Assembly (NCBI RefSeq): GCF_009765875.1
Contig: NZ_LMUP01000007.1
Location: 124,001-188,000, forward strand
DNA: 64,000 nucleotides
Direction: 5' to 3'
Origin: Pedobacter sp. L105
GTDB lineage: Bacteria; Bacteroidota; Bacteroidia; Sphingobacteriales; Sphingobacteriaceae
In this document: positions 8,708 through 18,670 of the stretch, piece after piece
Position numbering within the stretch: the first letter of the stretch is position 1
How the letters are laid out: every line of letters begins with the position of its first letter
The notes under the pieces: model-generated
What the model was told of the DNA's origin: nothing
The model's database searches: none
The model's input: the letters and a program-made list of their open reading frames with translations, nothing else
Made by a program: the position numbers and the translations under genes

Positions 8708-10165
8708 TTACATTTTAATATCCATAGCTGTACCGTCTTTTACCACCAGTTTAGTGCTATCATTGGCCACAATCTTCACATTATTGAACTTCCATCCCTC
8801 TGCATGATCAATTGTACCTGAAGTAGCTGCTGTAACATCCACATTGGTCAGGTTAAAATTCCTGACTTTAGACTGCGGAAAGCCATTTACATTGATGGCA
8901 GTTTTAGCCCCGGTGATATGAACATTGGAAACAAAGACATCTTTAAAAGTTGGAATCCCCCTTTCGGCAGGTTCCACTTTAGTGAGTAGTTTCTTCCAGT
9001 GTGGCGGCAGCGTTTCTTCTTTATACCCCTCAGGCAGTTTAGAGTAACTATAGGCCGGGTTCCAGTTCATATTTACTTCCAGGAAAGTACCGATATTGGT
9101 CATGGTAATATTTTCAAAATAGATATCCTCTACTGTTCCACCTCTTGTAGCGGCCGATTTAATGTTAAGTGCATTTTTTGTGTCATTGCCCCTAAGGTCG
9201 GTTGCCAGCACATGACGGATGCTGCCCGAGGTTTCACTGCCAAAGGTCACCAGTCCTGATCCCCTGCGGGCGATACATTTCCTGATCACTACATACTCTG
9301 TAGGGCGGTTTACCCGCAGGCCATCCCAGTCCCTTCCTGCTTTTAAACAGAAATTATCATCATTGCAGTCGATATCGCAATTCTGGATCAGCACCCAGGA
9401 GGAGGAATCGATATCCACCCCATCCGTACTTGGCCCGTGGCCGCCTATATTATTCTGAATGAGTAAACCATCCACTGTAACATGATCTGAATAGAGCACC
9501 TGCACTGTCCAGAAACCTGCCTGCTGCAGGGTTAAACCTTTTATCGTTACATCAGAAGATCTGGAAACCAATACTGTTCTTGGTCTTTTGGCATCATAAT
9601 CTACAATCCAGCGTAAGCCTTTAGGATCATAGGTTTTGCGCAGGTTCCAGTACATATCCCAAAACACCTTACCCTGAGCATTCACCAGCCCGTTACCTGT
9701 AACAGAAACATTCTTACGGTCTAGCACATTGATCAGTGCTGCCGGCCATTTCATTTCAATTCCCGCAATACGGGTATCAATTTCCGGATAATCAGCTATA
9801 TTCTGGCTGCCCCTTAGTTCTACTCCGGTATTGATTTGCAGATGAACCCCATCTTTTAAAAAGATGGAACCTGTTAAATAGGTTCCTGCATCGAAACTCA
9901 CTATACCGCCCCCTGCCGCCGCACAGGCATCGATTGCTTGCTGAATAGCTTTGGTATCCAGTGTTTTCCCATCATGCACAGCGCCATAGGAATTTACCTT
10001 ATAAACCTTAGTCTTTATGGGGGCTTTCCTGGCGCCCACCTTGTTCACCCATTCTGCCCGCGTTTGTGCATAACCCGAATGGCCGGTTACACCAACTAAG
10101 ACCAACACGCTTAATATAAATTTTCGGGAGAGCTGATTAAAAAATTGGTTCATCATCGTTTTCAT
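8708..10165 (-). CDS. GH28-family pectin hydrolase with altered active-site motifs
   Basis: A 485-residue right-handed beta-helix enzyme with signal peptide (ending SGYAQ). The GH28 landmarks are recognisable: STDGVD (246-251), DDN (269-271), GSGLVTFGSE (302-311) and NIKS (334-337). Standard polygalacturonases have NTD, DD, GHG and RIK; here the His of GHG is Ser and the Arg of RIK is Asn, while both aspartates of DD and the TDGVD aspartate stay. That divergence fits exo-acting rhamnogalacturonan members rather than homogalacturonan polygalacturonases, or a non-standard mechanism. Its ATG overlaps the DUF4450 stop in an ATGA, so the two are translationally coupled. Confidence 0.87.
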   Translation of the reverse strand: MKTMMNQFFNQLSRKFILSVLVLVGVTGHSGYAQTRAEWVNKVGARKAPIKTKVYKVNSYGAVHDGKTLDTKAIQQAIDACAAAGGGIVSFDAGTYLTGSIFLKDGVHLQINTGVELRGSQNIADYPEIDTRIAGIEMKWPAALINVLDRKNVSVTGNGLVNAQGKVFWDMYWNLRKTYDPKGLRWIVDYDAKRPRTVLVSRSSDVTIKGLTLQQAGFWTVQVLYSDHVTVDGLLIQNNIGGHGPSTDGVDIDSSSWVLIQNCDIDCNDDNFCLKAGRDWDGLRVNRPTEYVVIRKCIARRGSGLVTFGSETSGSIRHVLATDLRGNDTKNALNIKSAATRGGTVEDIYFENITMTNIGTFLEVNMNWNPAYSYSKLPEGYKEETLPPHWKKLLTKVEPAERGIPTFKDVFVSNVHITGAKTAINVNGFPQSKVRNFNLTNVDVTAATSGTIDHAEGWKFNNVKIVANDSTKLVVKDGTAMDIKM

Positions 10166-13100
10166 TGTTGAATTAAAGTTATTGCCATCAGTCCTGTTAC
10201 CACATCGTTTGCCAGTGTAATCAGGTGGAGGCTTTTCAAAGTTTTAGTATAATCCAGGGGCAGGTCCAATACTGTAGCCGCACCCCCATCTATCGTTTGC
10301 TGATCGGGTTTAAGTCCGCCAGGTTTTCCATTGCTAAAGATCCCGGTTTTCAAATGAACCCTGGGCGGCCTGGGTGTTTTTAAATTAAAGGCAAAACCAT
10401 CAGTATAATAATCTTCCTGAATGGGCCACCACGTTTCCGGGTTACGCAAAATAAGTGTGGTGGAGGAGCCATCGGTATAAGTCACCACAATTTTACCATT
10501 ATCAAACTGGCTTTGCATCGGGTTGGTAGACCCGGCCATTAAAAAATAGGCATGACCTGCTTTACCAGACAAAGGGATCTCCTGATGATCAGGATAATTG
10601 TCCCATAGGGAGGTGAAGACAATATTTTTTGTTCCTGGCGTACCAGGTGTCAAAAACCTGATGCCCTGCGGCGTTAAAATTTCATTGCCTGTACCTGCCA
10701 GTTTCCGTAATCCGGTATCATCAATAACCGGCGCCGCCTTTGTGTTGGTCCAGTCGCCAATGCCCTGCCAGGGAATCTGTAAGGTAGCTGTTGCAGGCCT
10801 GGGCGTTAAATATTTGGTATTGAATATATCTGTTACCCTGGCGTTAAAAACAGAAGACAGGTCTACAGTTTGCTGTTTAAGCTGCTTTAAATCAATATCC
10901 CAGTTATTCAATTCTAAAGTATCGGTCTTACCATTTACTGCTGTAAATAACACAGCATTGGTTCCCGCCAGCAGGGCTGCTCCTTCCAGTATAAACGACC
11001 TGCTCAAAGCTTTTGGCTGCAGGACAACTGTTGCTTCCTCTCTGCCCAAACGGATAGTCCCGGTAATTTGCCGATTACTATTATTGAACATTTTGAAAAC
11101 CAGTTTGTTTGCTTCCTGCCCGGCTTCAGGTAAAACAGATATGGCTTTTTTAAGCTCAAAACAAAGGGGGTACCAACAGGTCAGCTCTCCCTGTCTCAGT
11201 TGTACAAATGCCGTGCGGTTGCCCGTTTTACCGCTTAACCGGGCTTTAAACCGACCGGCTTTAAATTGAATAGCGCTAAATACCTGCTGCGGATCGTTTA
11301 CCTTTAATACTGAGGCCTGTCCAAAATTTACCTGCAGCAGATCTCCAACAGCATACGTAGGCGACAGAACAGGTTTTTCAAAGAATTTTCCTTTCCAGAC
11401 CACCTTCACATCATATACTTTAGCAGCAGGGGCATTGATTTCAATCATAGGTTCTCCAATCACCTTGTCTTTATTTTTCCAGTCCGTTTTCTTTCCGTTT
11501 ATTTCCACGCTACTCACTGCAGTCCCCCTGGCTTTGATTTCCAATTTTAAGGCTAAGGGCGTGGCAAAGGAAAGCTTGAAACGATAATGATCTGTAGTTC
11601 CGTTCCGGTTAAACTGTTCATCCAGATCAGGAATATGGATGGCCGCATGGTTCCATGCTGCGGGAAATCCAGGTTTGATCACCAGGGTATGCGCTAAAGC
11701 ATCCGGCAGGATACCGAACAGACCACTGACCAATGCCCTTGAACTTATTCCAACAGGATCAGCGAAATCGCGGTAAGCTTCGCCCCTGGCGGCGTCATAA
11801 TAAGAGATCTGTACAAAATTGCCGGGGCTTCCGCCTAAATACATATCGGCCAATATTTCGCTTTTGAACAGGGTAAAAGCTTCTTCATTTCTTCCGGCTT
11901 CCCAATTGGCCAGGGCAGTATGCATCACTTCGGCCATCGCTACATTATTGGTAGACCAGGTATAAGGCATCCAGTTACTTGTAGATAAAGTATAAAATTT
12001 ACCAGCAGGCAGCCCGGCTGAGGATATTGGAAGATGAGGAATCTCCTGATCTATATAACGTAAACTCTGATAAGCCTGGAAGGGATCTGGAAGATCTGAG
12101 TCTATAATGTGGTAAATAGTCCATAAAGCTGCTGCCGGGTGGTTATTTTTGAGGCCCTTTACATCTTTGTATTCTGCATACACCCCTTTTCCAGGCATCC
12201 ATAATTGATGGTTTACTGCATTTAATATTTTTGCGGCTTCCTTTTGATAGGGTATCGGATCTTCATTGATCAATGGGGCAATACGGGCGGCCATTACATT
12301 TGCCCGGTAGTTATAAGCTGTAGAATGGGTTACTGCGCCACCGCCGTAATATAGGGCATCACTGGCCCATATAGCGGCATAGGCATCATATAACCCATCG
12401 TTATCGGGGTCAAAATTCCTTTTCTCCCAGGCCAGATGCCGCTGTATAACCGGCCACATCTTTTTCACAAAATCCAGGTCGCCCGTCCAGTTAAAGTGCC
12501 AGAGCAATTCATCAATATACACCAGGTTCATATCATAATGATGCGGACGAATAGATTTACCTTCAGGATCACGACTGATATAACCTGAACTAAACAATGA
12601 TGTTCCCATTTTCTCCTGCTGACGGGATAGTTGAAAAGCCGTATCTGCAATGACAGGCCCCGCTAAAGGTTCCCTTACCTGCGATTTTGCATAGGCTTCG
12701 AAATGGGTCTTTGCGCGGTCGTGCCAACCCAGGGGATCGGCAGTGTAGGCACCGCGCCAGCCATTGAGCCTTATCCTCCAGCCTATAGCACCGTGCAGAT
12801 AAGATGGGCTTTCCCAAATCGCATCTGATGCGATACTCAACGCTGCACCTATGGTATTGAGGTAAGGATCGGGGGTATCGAGCTTTACCCGTCCGGTTAT
12901 TTGTTCCCTAAACTTTTCTGCATTTATAAACGCTTCTGCGGCTTCAGATTTTTCCCCGGCACCTTTAATCAGGATATACAGGCTTTCGTTATTTTTCAAC
13001 GCTGCAGCCCCTGTAACAACGGGAGCCTTAGCAACTTTACTTTGATAAAATTCAATGGGGCTGGCTAGTTTAGAAGCATCAGAAAGTTTAACTTCCGATG

Positions 13101-13785
13101 GGAATACGCCTTCAAGAACCGTTCCTTTACCATAAGTTAAATTAAAAGTATGGTTAGTTAGCTGGTAGTTGTTATTTAAACAATTCTCTGGTTTAAGGTA
13201 AAAACTAGATTCAGGATCGGGCCCCATATCACCGGAACGGGAGAACTTTTCGCCGCTGGCCCCGCCAAAAGCATATACTAATTTTACCCCTTGCGCCTTA
13301 CCTTCCAGCCAGGTCTTCACGATTATTCCTTCGGCATCTGCCAGCGCCATAACAATTACATGCAACTTTCCGCTACCCAATAAAGGATCTGTAATTTCAT
13401 AACTCATCCTGCCTGGCGTATACCTTGCTGTAATTTGTTTTGCAGCGATCAGCCATTTGCTTTCAGCGCCATTGGGGCCAATCAATCCAAATTTGAGGTT
13501 TCCGCCCATGCCAGGCATGTAGAGGGCGAACTCGGGCAGGTCTCCTGCTTCTACCCTGAACGCCGTATTTGTACCATAAAGTGCACGGTTAAACCTCCGG
13601 TTTCCATTGGTGATCACAAAATCATCCCCTTCAGGATGATAACGTAATTCATGCTGCTGTCCATGCCATAAGCCCTGCTTTAAGCGCATAGCAGGATTTA
13701 GCCCCTGTGCGCTTAAAGCATAAGCATAGAGCAGCATTCCGGCAAAAAGCCGGCACCATAAACCTGTGGGTTTAACCTGCATCAT
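10162..13785 (-). CDS. DUF4450-domain large secreted protein, probable glycosidase
   Basis: A 1207-residue exported protein. After a signal peptide (to about residue 27) comes a DUF4450-type region (about 30-270) with HELRYHPEGDDFVITNGNRRFNR and GDLPEFALYMPGMGGNLKFG. The middle (about 300-740) looks like an (alpha/alpha)6 toroid: DAIWESPSYLHGAIGWR, WRGAYTADPLGWHDRAK, HHYDMNLVYIDELLWHFNW, WASDALYYGGGAVTHSTAYN. The last 450 residues are beta-rich, Lys/Thr/Asn-rich modules that may bind carbohydrate. It starts directly after the SusD stop and overlaps the GH28 start by 4 bp. Position and aromatic motifs point to an enzyme acting on rhamnogalacturonan or its side chains; activity is not established from sequence. 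Confidence 0.75.
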   Translation of the reverse strand: MMQVKPTGLWCRLFAGMLLYAYALSAQGLNPAMRLKQGLWHGQQHELRYHPEGDDFVITNGNRRFNRALYGTNTAFRVEAGDLPEFALYMPGMGGNLKFGLIGPNGAESKWLIAAKQITARYTPGRMSYEITDPLLGSGKLHVIVMALADAEGIIVKTWLEGKAQGVKLVYAFGGASGEKFSRSGDMGPDPESSFYLKPENCLNNNYQLTNHTFNLTYGKGTVLEGVFPSEVKLSDASKLASPIEFYQSKVAKAPVVTGAAALKNNESLYILIKGAGEKSEAAEAFINAEKFREQITGRVKLDTPDPYLNTIGAALSIASDAIWESPSYLHGAIGWRIRLNGWRGAYTADPLGWHDRAKTHFEAYAKSQVREPLAGPVIADTAFQLSRQQEKMGTSLFSSGYISRDPEGKSIRPHHYDMNLVYIDELLWHFNWTGDLDFVKKMWPVIQRHLAWEKRNFDPDNDGLYDAYAAIWASDALYYGGGAVTHSTAYNYRANVMAARIAPLINEDPIPYQKEAAKILNAVNHQLWMPGKGVYAEYKDVKGLKNNHPAAALWTIYHIIDSDLPDPFQAYQSLRYIDQEIPHLPISSAGLPAGKFYTLSTSNWMPYTWSTNNVAMAEVMHTALANWEAGRNEEAFTLFKSEILADMYLGGSPGNFVQISYYDAARGEAYRDFADPVGISSRALVSGLFGILPDALAHTLVIKPGFPAAWNHAAIHIPDLDEQFNRNGTTDHYRFKLSFATPLALKLEIKARGTAVSSVEINGKKTDWKNKDKVIGEPMIEINAPAAKVYDVKVVWKGKFFEKPVLSPTYAVGDLLQVNFGQASVLKVNDPQQVFSAIQFKAGRFKARLSGKTGNRTAFVQLRQGELTCWYPLCFELKKAISVLPEAGQEANKLVFKMFNNSNRQITGTIRLGREEATVVLQPKALSRSFILEGAALLAGTNAVLFTAVNGKTDTLELNNWDIDLKQLKQQTVDLSSVFNARVTDIFNTKYLTPRPATATLQIPWQGIGDWTNTKAAPVIDDTGLRKLAGTGNEILTPQGIRFLTPGTPGTKNIVFTSLWDNYPDHQEIPLSGKAGHAYFLMAGSTNPMQSQFDNGKIVVTYTDGSSTTLILRNPETWWPIQEDYYTDGFAFNLKTPRPPRVHLKTGIFSNGKPGGLKPDQQTIDGGAATVLDLPLDYTKTLKSLHLITLANDVVTGLMAITLIQQ

Positions 13786-15315
13786 TTAATAACCAGCGTT
13801 TTGTGTATATAAACCTGGTTTCACATCCAGCTGGCTTTGAGGAACGGGGTAAATCACATAGTTTGTTTTGAATGGCTGGATCAGCTTTTTAACATCATCT
13901 ACAGCAACCCAAGCGGGCATTACTGTGGTCACCAATCCGCTTCTTACCAGGTCATGCCAGCGTGTGCCTTCAGCAGCAAACTCTTTCCTTCGTTCTTCCA
14001 TCAGTTGCGGAAGGGTTACACCAACCTGGTTCCCTGCTAATCCTGCACGGATACGGATGGTATTGACCACATTGTCTACATCTGTACTTTGCGACCCCGC
14101 AGCGCCATGTAATACACATTCTGCTTTGAGCAGTAATATATCGGTATAACGTGATACAATAAAATTAATCGGCCAGTCGGTCCTGTTTGCAGGAACCTTA
14201 CTGATATCTACATACTTCTTAAAAAATGATTGTGTTTCTACCACACCACCTGCGGCAGTATAACCCGGCTGGATGGTAAAAGCTTTACGCACATCTCCTG
14301 TTTCATAAGAGCTAAGCAGGTTATTGGAAACCGGCCTGATCTCCAGGCCTCCCTGAACGGGCTTGCCAATGGATTGGAAATAGGCATCAGGAACCAACAC
14401 CCATGGATAAGTTGCGCCCAATACAGGAACCGAACCGGATGAATACTCCACATCAAAAACTACCTCGCTATTGTTCTCATTGGTATAAGAGAATATGTTG
14501 GCATAAGCCGTTGTAGCCGTACCGGTATTGGTGATCAGGCTGTACTGGCCGCTGCTAATGATATCATTGAGCTGTGCTTCTGCCAAACTCCATTCATTTA
14601 AAGCTAAACCAGGGCCTTCAACTCCATAAGTTGGGCCAGAGCGGGTCATATAAACGAGGGCCAGCAGGGATTTTGCCGAATATTTGTTTGCCCTTCCCTT
14701 ATCTACTGCTGCATAGGCCGAGGCCTGCGGCAGGTTAGCGATAGCAAATTGCAGATCGGAAATGATCAGGGCATACACATCGGCAACGGCACTTCTTGGA
14801 ATCGTTAAAGCATCTGCGGTCAATATGGGATGGTCAATGAGTGGTACCTTTCCAAACCATCTTACCAAATCAAAATAATACATCGCACGCAGAAACTTTG
14901 CTTCTGCCTGGTACCTGTTCCTTAGCGTAACATCAGGAACAACAGTTCCGTTTTTTGTCAGCTGATCAAGTATGGTATTGGCCCTTGAAATCCCGTTAAA
15001 ATTGGTAGACCAGGCTTCTTCCAGATAAGGGTTTGAAGCCAGGGTACTGAAAAAATCATTGATCCCTTCCCAGTCGCGCACCCCACCCTGCGAAACAGCG
15101 TATAAATTATCCGACCGGGTTTCTGACAAGTTTAACTGGCGATCGGGATAGTTATGCAAGCTGTTGTAAACCGCATTGGTAGCCTGTAAAAAATCGTTTG
15201 GTGTAGTGAAATAAGTATCGGTAGTATTGTTTGAAATGGGTTGCAGGGCAAGGTCTTTTTTACAGGAAGACACCAATAAAGTACCTGCTAAGCATATATA
15301 TAAGAATTGTTTCAT
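13786..15315 (-). CDS. SusD-like glycan-binding lipoprotein (RagB/SusD family), PUL 1
   Basis: The 509-residue surface lipoprotein captures oligosaccharides and closes over the SusC channel. MKQFLYICLAGTLLVSSC gives a lipobox with Cys18. SusD marks include the N-terminal PISNNTTDTYFTTPNDFLQATNAVYNSL, RYQAEAKFLRAMYYFDLVRWFGKVPL, and the C-terminal LMEERRKEFAAEGTRWHDLVRSG and KTNYVIYPVPQSQL. It begins 10 bp after the SusC stop and its own stop abuts the DUF4450 ATG. The pairing with PL11, CE12 and GH105 suggests rhamnogalacturonan-I fragments as ligand. Confidence 0.96.
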   Translation of the reverse strand: MKQFLYICLAGTLLVSSCKKDLALQPISNNTTDTYFTTPNDFLQATNAVYNSLHNYPDRQLNLSETRSDNLYAVSQGGVRDWEGINDFFSTLASNPYLEEAWSTNFNGISRANTILDQLTKNGTVVPDVTLRNRYQAEAKFLRAMYYFDLVRWFGKVPLIDHPILTADALTIPRSAVADVYALIISDLQFAIANLPQASAYAAVDKGRANKYSAKSLLALVYMTRSGPTYGVEGPGLALNEWSLAEAQLNDIISSGQYSLITNTGTATTAYANIFSYTNENNSEVVFDVEYSSGSVPVLGATYPWVLVPDAYFQSIGKPVQGGLEIRPVSNNLLSSYETGDVRKAFTIQPGYTAAGGVVETQSFFKKYVDISKVPANRTDWPINFIVSRYTDILLLKAECVLHGAAGSQSTDVDNVVNTIRIRAGLAGNQVGVTLPQLMEERRKEFAAEGTRWHDLVRSGLVTTVMPAWVAVDDVKKLIQPFKTNYVIYPVPQSQLDVKPGLYTQNAGY

Positions 15316-15325
15316 GATTGCTGGA

Positions 15326-18300
15326 TTAGAATGTAAAGTTTAGACCAAGGATGATTGACTTTGGCAAAGGCAGCCCGCCATAATCACCTGTTTCGGGGAA
15401 GCTGGTGTTACCGCTCAGGTTAGTATTACTGGCTTCAGGGTTAAGGCCACCGGTATAACTGTCATGTTCAAAGAAGTTCTCTGCGGTAATATAAATCCTG
15501 GCACCCCTGATGCTTTTTGTTTTAAACTGTTTTCCCAGATCATAACCGAGGGTAATATCACGAATACTGATATAATTAGAAGAATACAACCAGTTGGTAT
15601 TGGGAATGGCACCAAACAAAGAATAAGCTTTTCCATCTTTTCCATTTCCGGGGCTGTCTGCAGAGCGCCACCTGTCCCTCACTTCTCCCAGTGCATTATC
15701 CGGCACCCCCTGCCCTGTTCTGTCCAGCGCACGGTCTAACAGCGAATAAATAGATCCACCGGCCTGTCCCTGTATTAAAAAGGTAAGATCAAAACCTTTG
15801 TAACGGAAAGTATTAGTGATGCCATAGGTATAGGTAGGATTTGGATGTCCCAGGATCTGACGGTCATTGGCATTGATTACACCATCCCCATTTGCATCCT
15901 GATATTTGGGATCGCCCACGGTTTCGTTGCCAAACAAGGGAACTTTATTGGCGATATCTTTAGCGGAAAGAATACCGATCTGTTTTACCAGGTAATAACT
16001 GTTTAAGGGTTGGCCTACCTGTAAAATGGCATGTGAAATATCAAAGCTGGAAGGGATCAGTATCTGCGACTGCCCCGGGCCTAAAGAAGTTACTTTGTTG
16101 GTATTGTGACTTACATTGATAGACGTATTCCATGATAGCGTACCCGTTAGGTTACGCGTATTTAATTCCAGTTCCAGCCCTTTATTGCTTACGCTTCCCA
16201 CATTGCTAAGTTGTGTGGCAAAACCTGTTGATTCCGGAATAGGCACATTGAGCAACAGGTTGGAGTTGGTTTTATTGTAATAATCTGCCGAGGCCGTGAT
16301 ACGGTTCTGGAACAAACCGATATCCAGACCAAAGTCGGTAGTTTTAGATTTTTCCCATTTCAGGTTAGGGTTGGCCGCTCCGATCAGCGCCTGACCATAA
16401 GCAGGCACCCCGTTTAAACTGTAGTTACTGCCACCCAATAAAGCACGGCTGCTGTAATCACCGATGTTATAATTTCCTGATTCCCCGTAGCTGACCCTCG
16501 CTTTCAGGTCACTGATCTGCGGGATGGCCTTCATGAATTTTTCTTCTGTAATTTTCCATCCTACCGAAGCTGAGGGAAACCATCCGAATTGATTATCAGC
16601 ACCAAAACGTGAAGATCCGTCCCTTCTCATACTGGCCGATAATAAATACTTATTGTCGTAGCTATACTGCACCCTGCCAAAATAAGAAAGTAATACATCA
16701 GCAGTTTCTGACGTGCCACCGGTAATCCCAGAGGCACTGCCTAAAGTAGTTACCCCACTTACGCCAAACCCTCCAACCGAACCGAGGTTTGCCGATTCCA
16801 GTTTATCAGAGTTATAAGATTGCCCCAGTAAGAAGGAGAAGTTATTTACCTTGTTGATCACCTTGGTATAGGAAAGTGTATTTTCATTCACAAAAGTCCG
16901 TTTAGAGTATTCAGAGAAAGAGCCTGATGTACCTACATTGGGCGAATTCTGCCTGGTAGTGATAGAACCGGTAACGCCATAAGGTGAATAGCCTTTTGCA
17001 GTGGTATTGGTATTGTCTAAATTGGCAGTACTCCTAAAAGTTAAACCGTCAATAATTTTGTATTCCCCAAACACTGTTCCCAGGGTACGGAAGATCTTGG
17101 TCTCACCAATGTTATTTTGCAGTTTGGCAATCGGGTCGTTAGTAGTCACTGACCAGATATATTGCGAGTTGTTAAATACGTTTACTGTTCCCGGATTATT
17201 CTGCTGTATGGGCGACATACCCAGCAGCTGGTGCAGGATATTGTCTTTACCTTCTACTCCAGGATCTTCCGTTACCGAATAAGTAGGCGCCAGATTGATA
17301 CCAAACTTTAGCTTATCATTCACTTTTACTTCTACATTGGCCCTGGCAGAATAAGCAGTATAACCTAAACCAATCACCATTCCCTGCTGGTTGGCATAAT
17401 TACCGGATACATAATAATTTACATTGTCCGTTGCACCGCTGGCATTTACCTGATAGTTTTGGGTGATGCCTTTTCTGAAGGCTTCATCCTGCCAGTCTAC
17501 CACTTTTAACCCGCCATAACCTGGCTGTGTCCATCGGTCATCCAGCATATAACTCACATTGTATTGACCAGCACCCAGCCCTAAGATAGCGCGACGCTGA
17601 TCGGTAGTCTGACTGGCTGTCCTTCCGGGACCTGAGGCCACCCATTGTGCATTGATCATTTCCGTGGCCCTGTCAATCCAGTCGGCACCACTTAGCATAT
17701 CCAGTTTCTTACTTGCTTCCAGCACGCCCGAATAGGTATTTACATTGATCGTTGGTTTACCGCTTTTTCCTCTTTTGGTAGTGATCAGTACCACACCATT
17801 GGCGGCCCGCGAACCATATATAGCTGCTGCAGAAGCATCTTTTAATACTTCTATTGATTCAATATCATTAGGATTGATGTTATCCAGCGGGTTTCCTGTA
17901 GAAAAGTTACCCGAACCGTTCGGCGTAGCCGAAGCCAGGGGGAACCCATCGAGTACATAAAGGGGTTCATTACCGGCAGAAATTGAGCCCGAGCCCCTTA
18001 CCTGTATACTGAAAGCTTTTCCCGGAACACCGGTAGTTTGTTTTACAGTAACACCGGCCATCTGGCCAACTAAAGCCTGATCTACCCTTGCGATAGACCG
18101 TTCTTCTAATTTATCGGCCTTAAAGGTAGCCAGTGAACCGGTTACATCACTTTTCTTTTGCGTTCCGTAACCCACCACCACTACCTCTTCCAGGTCGTTT
18201 TTTGTTTCAGAAAGTTTAATATTTAATAAGCCGGCCTTGCTTACTACAACTTCCTGGCTAGTGTAACTCATATACTGAAAAACAAGCGTGGCGCCAATGG

Positions 18301-18526
18301 AGGTTTTGATATTAAAAATACCATTGGCATCGGTAGCGGCACCTTTTGTTGTACCTTTTACGGTGACAGATACAGCAGGAATGGCGAGTCCTTTTTCATC
18401 AGTTACTTTTCCTGTAACCGTTACGTTCTCCTGTGCGAAAACAGCAGAAAAACTAAACAAACACATCACCAGGAGGAGGGAGAATCTTTTGCCGCAGAAA
18501 GATGGCAATAGTTGATTTTTACACAT
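15326..18526 (-). CDS. SusC-like TonB-dependent outer-membrane transporter, PUL 1
   Basis: A 1066-residue SusC/RagA receptor that imports oligosaccharides using TonB energy. In order: signal peptide (to about residue 31), carboxypeptidase-regulatory-like domain (about 34-110), the EEVVVVGYGTQKKSDVTGS linker, plug domain (about 120-230, with AAAIYGSRAANGVVLITTKRGK), then a 22-strand beta barrel ending ILGLNFTF with the terminal Phe. There is no N-terminal STN domain, so it should not signal through an anti-sigma factor. It is the first gene of the rhamnogalacturonan operon, with about 140 bp of upstream DNA before the terminator of the next gene. Confidence 0.97.
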   Translation of the reverse strand: MCKNQLLPSFCGKRFSLLLVMCLFSFSAVFAQENVTVTGKVTDEKGLAIPAVSVTVKGTTKGAATDANGIFNIKTSIGATLVFQYMSYTSQEVVVSKAGLLNIKLSETKNDLEEVVVVGYGTQKKSDVTGSLATFKADKLEERSIARVDQALVGQMAGVTVKQTTGVPGKAFSIQVRGSGSISAGNEPLYVLDGFPLASATPNGSGNFSTGNPLDNINPNDIESIEVLKDASAAAIYGSRAANGVVLITTKRGKSGKPTINVNTYSGVLEASKKLDMLSGADWIDRATEMINAQWVASGPGRTASQTTDQRRAILGLGAGQYNVSYMLDDRWTQPGYGGLKVVDWQDEAFRKGITQNYQVNASGATDNVNYYVSGNYANQQGMVIGLGYTAYSARANVEVKVNDKLKFGINLAPTYSVTEDPGVEGKDNILHQLLGMSPIQQNNPGTVNVFNNSQYIWSVTTNDPIAKLQNNIGETKIFRTLGTVFGEYKIIDGLTFRSTANLDNTNTTAKGYSPYGVTGSITTRQNSPNVGTSGSFSEYSKRTFVNENTLSYTKVINKVNNFSFLLGQSYNSDKLESANLGSVGGFGVSGVTTLGSASGITGGTSETADVLLSYFGRVQYSYDNKYLLSASMRRDGSSRFGADNQFGWFPSASVGWKITEEKFMKAIPQISDLKARVSYGESGNYNIGDYSSRALLGGSNYSLNGVPAYGQALIGAANPNLKWEKSKTTDFGLDIGLFQNRITASADYYNKTNSNLLLNVPIPESTGFATQLSNVGSVSNKGLELELNTRNLTGTLSWNTSINVSHNTNKVTSLGPGQSQILIPSSFDISHAILQVGQPLNSYYLVKQIGILSAKDIANKVPLFGNETVGDPKYQDANGDGVINANDRQILGHPNPTYTYGITNTFRYKGFDLTFLIQGQAGGSIYSLLDRALDRTGQGVPDNALGEVRDRWRSADSPGNGKDGKAYSLFGAIPNTNWLYSSNYISIRDITLGYDLGKQFKTKSIRGARIYITAENFFEHDSYTGGLNPEASNTNLSGNTSFPETGDYGGLPLPKSIILGLNFTF

Positions 18527-18552
18527 AGAAAACAGATTTGATATTTGGTGTG

Positions 18553-18584
18553 ATAAAACTAATTTTAATGTTTATCACTCGCAA
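18553..18584 (-). promoter_or_regulatory. Possible Bacteroidota-type promoter for the SusC operon
   Basis: Read on the minus strand, TTG (18584-18582), a 20-bp spacer and TAGTTTTA (18560-18553) resemble the Bacteroidota -33 TTTG / -7 TAnnTTTG promoter, with one mismatch in the -7 box. It lies 27 bp upstream of the SusC ATG. The match is weak and could be chance in AT-rich DNA. Confidence 0.3.
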
Positions 18585-18612
18585 CCTGTAGTATCCTGCT
18601 CTCTATCTGTTC

Positions 18613-18650
18613 AAAAAAAAATGCCATCCCCTGTTTGGAGGATGGCATTC
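18613..18650 (-). terminator. Rho-independent terminator after the glycine-rich gene
   Basis: A perfect 10-bp stem (AATGCCATCC at 18620-18629 with GGATGGCATT at 18640-18649) and 10-nt loop is followed, on the minus strand, by a run of eight or nine T. It ends the 18671-19573 transcript and isolates it from the SusC operon. Confidence 0.88.
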
Positions 18651-18670
18651 TTAACTATGAATGTTCTTTA

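Noticed and set aside
10598-11269. 223-codon open frame on the plus strand opposite the DUF4450 gene
   Set aside because: It lies wholly inside a well-supported gene on the other strand and its product shows no domain or signal; it is a frame shadow.
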